Shown here: one piece after another, positions 1 to 5,597 of the stretch
How the letters are laid out: every line of letters starts with the position of its first letter
How positions within the stretch are numbered: the first letter of the stretch is position 1
Assembly: GCA_030654645.1 (NCBI GenBank)
Contig: JAURXC010000320.1
Span: forward strand, 1 to 7,925
Direction: 5' to 3'
Source of the DNA: Deltaproteobacteria bacterium
GTDB lineage: Bacteria; Desulfobacterota; Desulfuromonadia; Geobacterales; Pseudopelobacteraceae
DNA: 7,925 bases
Notes under the pieces: model-generated
What the model was told of the DNA's origin: nothing
The model's input: the letters and a program-made list of their open reading frames with translations, nothing else
Databases searched by the model: none
Program-made: the position numbers and the translations under genes

Positions 1-1041
1 AAGGATTACCTGCTGACCGACAGTCTCAAATATCCGGATGCCTTCAGTTCCATCATCACTTGCGACAAGCGCATGCGTTCCATATTCCAGTACGTCGAGG
101 TGATCGCGCCCTCGCAGCTTCCGGTTCTGATCACCGGTGAAACCGGTGTCGGCAAGGACATGCTGGCAAAGTCCATACATAATGTCTGCCGTAGCAAGGG
201 GCAGTTTGTCGCGGTCAACGTGGCCGGTCTCGATGACAACATGTTTTCCGATACGCTCTTCGGTCACAAGCGGGGCGCGTTCACCGGGGCCGATCAGGCC
301 CGCGACGGACTGCTGGCCCGGGCTGCCGGCGGCACCATCTTCCTGGATGAGATCGGCGACCTGAGCGACCTGTCCCAGATCAAACTGCTCAGGTTATTGC
401 AGGAACAGGAGTATTATCCGGTAGGCTCCGACGTTACCCGCAAAAGCACCGCGCGGGTCGTTCTGGCAACCAACAAGCCGCTCCGGACATTGATGGCGGC
501 CGGCTCTTTCAGGCATGATCTATACTATCGGCTTTGCACCCATCAGATCGAGATACCACCACTCAGGGATCGTCCCGACGACATACCGCTTTTGATGGAA
601 TATTTTATCTCCAAGGCGTGTGCAGCCTTGGGGCGGGAACCTCTGGCGATCGATCCCGATTTTGCGGATCAGCTGAAAGCCTATCCTTTCCCCGGCAATA
701 TCCGGGAGCTGGAGGCGATCGTTTTTGATGCCGTGGTGCGGCAGGCATCGGGGACGCTGTCCCTTGACGGGAGCAGTCTGGTCATGCAGGGTGCGGATAA
801 TTGTGATTTCAGCCAGTACAGAAACGATCCGGAACCGGACTTTGAGATGATCAGGTCCATCTTCGGCGGTTTTCCCAGTATTAGCCGGATGGAGGATTAC
901 CTGATTGTGGAAGCATTGAAAGAGGTGAAGGGAAACCAGGGGGCCGCCGCCGCTCTGCTTGGGATTACCCGGCAGACGCTTAATAAACGCCTGGGAGAGT
1001 TCAGGAAGGAAGGAAGTCCCGAGCAGGCTACAGCTGGTTGA
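1..1041 (+). CDS. Sigma-54-dependent transcriptional activator, 3' part (N-terminus outside window)
   Basis: The reading frame is open from base 1 and ends at TGA 1039-1041, giving 346 visible residues. An in-frame ATG at 73 falls inside the conserved lead-in to the AAA+ core, so it is not taken as the start. Counting from base 1, the visible AAA+ sigma-54 interaction domain has Walker A GETGVGKD (46-53), the sigma-54-contacting GAFTGA loop (92-97), Walker B TIFLDE (112-117), FRHDLYYRL (170-178) and FPGNIREL (230-237). A Fis-type helix-turn-helix follows at about 296-331 (GNQGAAAALLGITRQTLNKR). Proteins of this family hydrolyse ATP to open promoters bound by RNA polymerase carrying sigma-54. 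GAFTGA is intact, so it should be a true activator. The sensory or receiver domain, and so the signal, lies upstream and cannot be judged. No -24/-12 sigma-54 promoter was recognised in this window, so its targets are probably elsewhere. Family assignment is very secure and its regulon is unknown. Confidence 0.96.
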   Translation, partial: KDYLLTDSLKYPDAFSSIITCDKRMRSIFQYVEVIAPSQLPVLITGETGVGKDMLAKSIHNVCRSKGQFVAVNVAGLDDNMFSDTLFGHKRGAFTGADQARDGLLARAAGGTIFLDEIGDLSDLSQIKLLRLLQEQEYYPVGSDVTRKSTARVVLATNKPLRTLMAAGSFRHDLYYRLCTHQIEIPPLRDRPDDIPLLMEYFISKACAALGREPLAIDPDFADQLKAYPFPGNIRELEAIVFDAVVRQASGTLSLDGSSLVMQGADNCDFSQYRNDPEPDFEMIRSIFGGFPSISRMEDYLIVEALKEVKGNQGAAAALLGITRQTLNKRLGEFRKEGSPEQATAG

Positions 1042-1060
1042 TGATTGCCGCTTTATGCTC

Positions 1061-2008
1061 TCAGGGCTGCTTCTGCCCGTCCTGGTAGCGCTCCACGAAA
1101 CTCCGGACCTGGCGGGCGGTGTCGCTGCTCCGGTCCAGTTCCAGGTATTGCCGCCACAGTTTCAGCGCACGGGGGATGTCGTTCAGGTCAAAGGCATGCA
1201 CGTAGCCGCTGTTATACAGGCTTTCAAGGTTTTTGGGATCTAGTCTGAAAGCCTTTTCAAAGTTGGACAATGCTTTGCGGAACTCTCCTTTCTGACGATA
1301 CATCGCCCCCTGGTCATTGAGGATGTCGGTGTCATCCGGGTTGATAGCCAGGGCACGGCCATAGGCTTCGATCGCTTGTTCAGGAAGGTCCGCGTCAAAA
1401 TAGGCATTGCCCAGCAGGCGCCACGCTTCGAGGCTGGCCGGCTCCGCACTGGTTCTTTTTGTCAACTCCTGTATATTCTGCTTCATTTCCTCGCTCAACT
1501 GCCTTTCTGGCGTGTCTCCCGGCGCTTGATCCGGTTCGGGATCGGGCGTTTCATCTTCTTCGGCCATCACCTCTTCATCCATTACAGGACAGATCCTTTC
1601 GGCGGCCTTGTCAAGCGACGAACCGGGGATGATCGCGTCGGGCTGGATTCCGCCCCGCAGGCGTTTTAGCCGTGTGTTTGATGCGCCTAAAATATCGATC
1701 AGCGTCAGTACGGCGTTCTTTTCGCTGCAGTCGATTTCATAGAATTCAAAATGGGAGCGGTAGTTGTTTTCGCCATAATCGGCGGCAGCGGCCCGCCGCT
1801 GGGATTCACCTTTCGGAACGAAGCGTAGCCAGACCGACAGCCTGCCCAGCGGAGTCAATCTAATGGACTCTTCGTCAATGGCCACCTTGTAACGCGCTGT
1901 CTCCGCCAGGGCCCGCCATTGCACCGCATCGGCGGGGCGGGGCGGCAGGACGGCCAGGCATGCCGCAAATGCCGCGCATTGGAAAATGAAACGGATTAGT
2001 GATGTCAT
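1061..2008 (-). CDS. Exported TPR protein with adhesin-E-like N-terminal domain
   Basis: 315 residues. The N-terminus has a positively charged start, a hydrophobic core and a PADA|V cleavage site after about residue 28, so a Sec signal peptide and a periplasmic or envelope location are likely. Residues about 30-142 (WRALAETARYKVAID, then VWLRFVP, FEFYEIDC and a final ERIC) resemble the small 'surface-adhesin E' type beta domain. Cys94 and Cys140 could form a disulfide. An acidic Pro/Glu/Asp-rich linker (about 143-170) leads to three consecutive TPR units at about 192-225, 226-259 and 260-294, each with the usual W/L-G-Y-A-P spacing. TPRs bind partner proteins or peptides; the partner is unknown. 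The ATG at 2008 is chosen because it gives a complete signal peptide. The nearest purine-rich match (GGGGTT on the minus strand, bases 2019-2024) is weak, which suggests translation linked to the upstream DUF255 gene 67 bp away. The gene converges on the sigma-54 activator. The adhesin-E resemblance was judged by eye and is less certain than the TPRs. Confidence 0.9.
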   Translation of the reverse strand: MTSLIRFIFQCAAFAACLAVLPPRPADAVQWRALAETARYKVAIDEESIRLTPLGRLSVWLRFVPKGESQRRAAAADYGENNYRSHFEFYEIDCSEKNAVLTLIDILGASNTRLKRLRGGIQPDAIIPGSSLDKAAERICPVMDEEVMAEEDETPDPEPDQAPGDTPERQLSEEMKQNIQELTKRTSAEPASLEAWRLLGNAYFDADLPEQAIEAYGRALAINPDDTDILNDQGAMYRQKGEFRKALSNFEKAFRLDPKNLESLYNSGYVHAFDLNDIPRALKLWRQYLELDRSSDTARQVRSFVERYQDGQKQP

Positions 2009-2075
2009 AACTTTCGGTAACCCCGTCTGTATCCGTCAGATTGGTTGAAGCTGCGTCGCCGACTATATCACAATA

Positions 2076-4202
2076 TTATTTTTTTTCAGCCCGCAAAACC
2101 GTTTGCGGTTCAAACAGACCGCCGATTTGCCTGAGAACATTTTTAAGCTCATCGGGAGTTGCTGCTTTTGCAAAACAGGTCCGATCGGCACAGATTGATA
2201 CCCCGGGAGCCGGGGAGCTTTCCAGCCGAATGGCCAGCCGTGGAAGCGGATGTTCTTTGAGCGCTCGCAGGAGGAGGGCGGTCTCCATACTTTCTACCGG
2301 TCCGGATATGCTGGCAATGACCGGGGGAGAGTCGATCTCGGAAAGCGCCGACAGTGCGCCAAGGTATCCCAGCGGGTTGCGTGCCACTTCAGTTGCAATA
2401 CCTGACAGGGCTTTGCGGGCATGCTCGATCAGCTCCGGCCTGTCGCAGGTCCAGGCCAGCCGCAGCAGCACCCTGGCGGTTACCGCCAGCGCCGAAGGGG
2501 TCACTCCGTCGTGGTCGGATGATGCACGGGCCGGCATCTGCTCGGCGTCCAGCCCGGTCAGCACGAATTCACCCGTGTACGGATCGCAAAACAGCGCGAG
2601 TATCTGCGCGGCCAGCGAGGATGCCTGGTCCAGCCAGCTCGTTTCCAGGGTCGCTTCGTACAGTTCCAGCAGGCCGAAGGCCATGAAAGCGTAGTCTTCG
2701 AGGAAAGCCGGGGTTTCGGATGCCCCGTTCAGCCAGCATCGCAGCAATCTTCCGTCCTGGCGCCGCAGGGATTTCATAATAAAACGAGCGGCACCGGCGG
2801 CCTGCTCCAGATAATCCGGCTTGCCGCAGACAATGCCGACCCTGGACAGCGCCGCGATCATGAGACCGTTCCAGGCTGCAATGATCTTGTCGTCGCGTAG
2901 CGGCCGGATGCGTTGCGCTCTTTGCTGCATCAGAATACCGATGCCGCGCTCCAGCAACCGTCCGGTTTGTAGCGGGTCCGTACCGTTGACCCGGCAAAAC
3001 TCCTCCAGTTCCAGTGCTATGTTGGGGATATTCATGCCCTCGAAGTTCCCCTTGGAGGATATGTCGAAATAACGGCAGAATAATTCACTGTCCGGGCCGA
3101 GGCATTGGTCGATCTCCTGTTTGTCCCAGACATAAAACCTGCCCTCCACACCCTCCGAATCAGCATCCAGAGCCGAGCAGTAACCGCCATCCACGGAACG
3201 AAGTTCACGCTCTGCAAACTCGAATATGCCGGCCGCCATGCCGCTGAAGAACGGATCGCCGGTGGCCTGGAACGCATCGATCGCCACCAGCGCCAGCATG
3301 GCCTGGTCGTAGAGCATCTTTTCAAAATGAGGGGCAAGCCAGCGCTGATCGACGGAATAGCGGTGCACTCCGCCGGCCAACTGGTCCCAGATGCCGCCGT
3401 TTCTGATCCGGCGCAGCGTGTGCAGAGCCATTTCAAGCGCCTCGGCATTTCCCTGGCGTCCCTGTGCAATCAGCCAGCCGAGATAGATCGGCATCGGGAA
3501 CTTGGGGGCGCTTCCGAATCCGCCGTGTTTTGGATCATAGATCTTGCTCAGCTGGTTGAAGGCTTTCGTGGAAGTTTCCGTAAACTCGATGTTTTTAGCT
3601 GAGCGATCCGTCTGCCGCAGCCGGGCCAGCTCTTCCATGATGCCGCGGCAGTTATTTTCGATCATGTCCGGCCGTTGTCGCCAGAGAGTGGCGATGTTGG
3701 CCAGCAGTTCCATCAGTCCGCTCATGCCTGAGCGCCCCTGTTTCGGCAGATAAGTGATGGCCATGAAAGGACGTCGGTCGGGTGCCATGAATATGTTCAG
3801 CGGCCAGCCGCCGCTGCCGGTCATCAGCTGGGAAACGGTCATGTAAAAGTCGTCGATGTCGGGACGCTCCTCTCGATCGACCTTGATGCAGACGAAATGG
3901 CGATTCAACAGTGCCGCAACTTGATCATCCTCGAACGATTCGTGGGCCATGACATGGCACCAGTGGCAGGTGGCATAGCCGATGGAGAGCAGTATCGGCA
4001 GGTTCTCCGTTTGGGCCCTGTCAAAAGCCGCCGGTCCCCATTCGTACCAATCCACCGGGTTTTCGGCGTGCTGCAGCAGGTAGGGGCTGCGGGCGAAGAT
4101 CAGCCGGTTGAAGCGCTGGCCGCCATCGGCGGGGAGCGCGCTTTTGTCGATCGCCATCAGTTCGGCGATATGTGCGGCCGTATCCTTGATGAGTGTCGTC
4201 AT
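2076..4202 (-). CDS. Thioredoxin-domain protein of the DUF255 / YyaL-SPATA20 family
   Basis: 708 residues, a normal full length for the family, with no signal peptide and so probably cytoplasmic. The N-terminal thioredoxin-like domain begins with the family hallmark NRLIFARSPYLLQHAENPVD (32-51), contains a CHWC redox motif (Cys79, Cys82) followed by HVM, then DREERPDID (109-117) and a GGWPLNIF segment (131-138). The remainder matches the family's alpha/alpha toroid (glycoside-hydrolase/epimerase-like): HGGFGSAPKFP (227-236), GGIWDQLAGGVHRYS (269-283), WLAPHFEKMLYDQ (288-300), ALDADSEGVEGRFYVW (344-359) and AAWNGLMIAAL (442-452). The C-terminal CADRTC pair (671, 676) is also typical. The ATG at 4202 has a strong AGGGAG ribosome binding site (minus strand, bases 4209-4214). 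The biochemical role of this family is not established, although a redox or sugar-related activity is often proposed. The gene heads a minus-strand unit with the exported TPR gene and shares a divergent control region with the UbiD operon. Confidence 0.95.
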   Translation of the reverse strand: MTTLIKDTAAHIAELMAIDKSALPADGGQRFNRLIFARSPYLLQHAENPVDWYEWGPAAFDRAQTENLPILLSIGYATCHWCHVMAHESFEDDQVAALLNRHFVCIKVDREERPDIDDFYMTVSQLMTGSGGWPLNIFMAPDRRPFMAITYLPKQGRSGMSGLMELLANIATLWRQRPDMIENNCRGIMEELARLRQTDRSAKNIEFTETSTKAFNQLSKIYDPKHGGFGSAPKFPMPIYLGWLIAQGRQGNAEALEMALHTLRRIRNGGIWDQLAGGVHRYSVDQRWLAPHFEKMLYDQAMLALVAIDAFQATGDPFFSGMAAGIFEFAERELRSVDGGYCSALDADSEGVEGRFYVWDKQEIDQCLGPDSELFCRYFDISSKGNFEGMNIPNIALELEEFCRVNGTDPLQTGRLLERGIGILMQQRAQRIRPLRDDKIIAAWNGLMIAALSRVGIVCGKPDYLEQAAGAARFIMKSLRRQDGRLLRCWLNGASETPAFLEDYAFMAFGLLELYEATLETSWLDQASSLAAQILALFCDPYTGEFVLTGLDAEQMPARASSDHDGVTPSALAVTARVLLRLAWTCDRPELIEHARKALSGIATEVARNPLGYLGALSALSEIDSPPVIASISGPVESMETALLLRALKEHPLPRLAIRLESSPAPGVSICADRTCFAKAATPDELKNVLRQIGGLFEPQTVLRAEKK

Positions 4203-4208
4203 TTCAAA

Positions 4209-4214
4209 CTCCCT
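4209..4214 (-). promoter_or_regulatory. Ribosome binding site of the DUF255 gene
   Basis: On the minus strand this reads AGGGAG, within the longer AAAGGGAG (4216-4209), six bases before the ATG at 4202. It is the best Shine-Dalgarno match seen in the window and fixes the start of the 708-residue protein. Confidence 0.7.
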
Positions 4215-4232
4215 TTGACTCTGTTTTATTTT

Positions 4233-4251
4233 ACAATATCACTAATACTGT
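4233..4251. promoter_or_regulatory. 19-bp imperfect palindrome, possible operator
   Basis: The sequence ACAATATCACTAATACTGT is symmetric about base 4242, with seven of nine base pairs matching (mismatches at 4236/4248 and 4240/4244). It lies 31 bp before the DUF255 start codon and covers the proposed minus-strand -10. Size and symmetry fit a dimeric helix-turn-helix regulator site. AT-rich DNA gives such symmetry fairly often by chance, so confidence is modest. Confidence 0.35.
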
Positions 4252-4261
4252 TGATTCTCTA
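4233..4261 (-). promoter_or_regulatory. Candidate sigma-70 promoter for the DUF255-TPR unit
   Basis: On the minus strand TAGAGA (4261-4256) is followed by a 17-base spacer and TATTGT (4238-4233), with TGA just upstream making an extended -10. Each hexamer matches consensus at four of six positions. The start would be near 4226, about 24 bases before the ATG at 4202. The -10 lies within the imperfect palindrome at 4233-4251, and the -35 lies almost wholly within the left arm of the 10-bp inverted repeat, an arrangement that would suit repression. Inference only. Confidence 0.32.
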
Positions 4262-4336
4262 TTTTGAAACCTGATTGTAAATGCCTGCCCGGAATGGTAT
4301 CCTGAAAAATCTGTAATTCCACTCCGAGAGAATCAA
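4251..4336. repeat. Perfect 10-bp inverted repeat spanning the divergent control region
   Basis: The arms are TTGATTCTCT (4251-4260) and AGAGAATCAA (4327-4336), exact reverse complements separated by 66 bp. Neither arm extends further. The right arm ends exactly at the GTG start of the TPR gene and contains its purine-rich ribosome binding site. The left arm abuts the 19-bp palindrome. A third, imperfect copy of the arm, TTGACTCTGT, lies at 4215-4224 beside the DUF255 ribosome binding site. The repeat itself is certain; a regulatory role is inferred. Confidence 0.55.
4275..4303 (+). promoter_or_regulatory. Candidate sigma-70 promoter for the TPR-UbiD-ABC operon
   Basis: TTGTAA (4275-4280) is followed by a 17-base spacer and TATCCT (4298-4303). 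TG at 4295-4296 forms an extended -10 element. Each hexamer matches consensus at four of six positions. Transcription would start near 4310, leaving a leader of about 27 bases before the GTG at 4337. This is inferred by eye from an AT-rich region, so weaker alternatives are possible. Confidence 0.4.
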
Positions 4337-5596
4337 GTGCGCCCATACCCCCTGATAGTCTCCGTAACGATGTTGCTGGCCTTATTGATAACGGCTCCCG
4401 TATGGGCTGATCTGCGCCTCTACGTCGGAACCCTTGATGTTGTCACTACTTCGGGTAAGGCATGTGAAGGGATGCGGGGCAGACACCAGATTTACATGGT
4501 TCTCAATGTCGATGAAGATGAAAGATCCTATTCCGGCCTGTTGGGGGGTGACAGCATTGCGGTCGGCAGGCTGGCGGGGGCAGCTCCCGAGCGTCTGTCG
4601 TTGCGCTACCCGTTTTCAGAGGCCTCTCTCGCCGAAGGCCATTCCCTCAAATTTGTCATAACCGGCAACAAACTTACCGGTGAACTGCGCGACAAACATA
4701 TAGAAGCATCGGCGGATGACTGCAATTTCGATCTTGCCCGCCTGACCATGACACTGTCGGAGCAGGATGACGCTGTCGTCACCGCTTACCAGAAACTTTC
4801 AGCCCAATTTGACGCGCAACTGTCCCGTTCCATAGCCCTCTCGCAACTGCGTGCCGGAAAATTCGCCGAAGCGGCACAGAATTACGAAAAAGCGTTATCC
4901 TATGCCGACAAGGTCTTTCCTCCGGACTCCCCCAAGCTAGCATACTATCTGACGGGACTGGCTAACAGTTATATGCGTCTCGGGCGTTTTGCCGATTTTA
5001 TCGGCCTGCATGCCGAGCGATATCCGTCAATAACCGATGAAACGGTGCGGGCAACATTCAACGAGCACCTGCACAGATCCCACCTCCATCTTGGCCGTTC
5101 GTCAATGAATCGTGAAGAATACCCCTCCGCCCTTGATCACTTCAGGAAAGCGCTGGCAATCAACAATAAAAGCAGGGATGCAATAGCCGCGATCATGTCG
5201 GTTTATGTGAGAAGCGGACAGCATGACGAGGCGATAGCTTTTCTTGAACAGACGGAAAAAAGATTGGAGTCGGAACCGGCCCGGCGTGATGTGCGCGGCG
5301 CCATAGCGCTGGTGCATTACCAGAAAGCCAGGAAGGACGACAAGGCCGGCCGGCCGGCGGAGGCCGAGGCTTCACTGCTGAAGGCGATCAAGCTGGATCC
5401 GGAGACGGTGCAATACCTGATCGTGCAGGCCCGCTGGCGTCACAAGGCCGGCAACTACGCGGAGGCCGAGGTCATCCTGAAAAAGGCGCTTGACCGTTTC
5501 AAGGATGAGCCGTCCCGTGCGGAACTCAACGCGGCGCGTGAAAAGCTGCGACTTACGGAAATGATGCTCAAAAAAATTCGCGGGAATGGTGGATAG
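4337..5596 (+). CDS. Exported TPR-repeat protein, first gene of the UbiD operon
   Basis: 419 residues starting at GTG 4337. This start is chosen because it gives a full signal peptide (MRPYPL, a hydrophobic core, and a PVWA|D cleavage site after about residue 24) and has a purine-rich GAGAG at 4326-4330. An internal ATG at 4370 would cut into the hydrophobic core. Residues about 25-140 form an unrecognised beta-rich segment containing two cysteines (43 and 129), which could pair in the periplasm. The rest is helical TPR-like repeat, with units at roughly 162-195, 199-231, 244-277, 278-311, 320-355 and 356-390; the clearest are YPSALDHFRKALAINNK and the last two. The role is probably an envelope scaffold or partner-binding protein. 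Its stop codon lies against or inside the start of the UbiD gene, so the two are very likely co-transcribed and translationally coupled. The N-terminal domain has no identified family. Confidence 0.9.
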   Translation: MRPYPLIVSVTMLLALLITAPVWADLRLYVGTLDVVTTSGKACEGMRGRHQIYMVLNVDEDERSYSGLLGGDSIAVGRLAGAAPERLSLRYPFSEASLAEGHSLKFVITGNKLTGELRDKHIEASADDCNFDLARLTMTLSEQDDAVVTAYQKLSAQFDAQLSRSIALSQLRAGKFAEAAQNYEKALSYADKVFPPDSPKLAYYLTGLANSYMRLGRFADFIGLHAERYPSITDETVRATFNEHLHRSHLHLGRSSMNREEYPSALDHFRKALAINNKSRDAIAAIMSVYVRSGQHDEAIAFLEQTEKRLESEPARRDVRGAIALVHYQKARKDDKAGRPAEAEASLLKAIKLDPETVQYLIVQARWRHKAGNYAEAEVILKKALDRFKDEPSRAELNAAREKLRLTEMMLKKIRGNGG

Positions 5597-5597
5597 G

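Noticed and set aside
1061..1085. A short GGGC/GCCC hairpin near the 3' end of the minus-strand TPR gene
   Set aside because: Only four base pairs, inside the coding sequence and without a T run, so it is not a credible terminator.
2009..2075. A small ATAT/ATAT symmetry in the gap between the DUF255 stop and the exported TPR gene
   Set aside because: A four-pair AT hairpin with no T tract is too weak for a terminator. The two genes probably share a transcript.
2041..2694. A 217-codon plus-strand frame opposite the DUF255 gene
   Set aside because: It is Ser/Ala-rich, motif-free and fully antisense to a well-supported gene, so it is a shadow frame.
3950..3985. TGGCAC/TGGCAG motifs resembling a sigma-54 -24 box, considered because a sigma-54 activator is present
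   Set aside because: There is no GC -12 element at the correct spacing, and the motif lies in the coding sequence of the DUF255 gene near its CHWC codons.
5345..5360. GGCCGGCCGGCCGGCGG low-complexity palindromic run
   Set aside because: It lies within a TPR coding segment (KAGRPAEA) and is explained by GC-rich codons; no separate element is needed.
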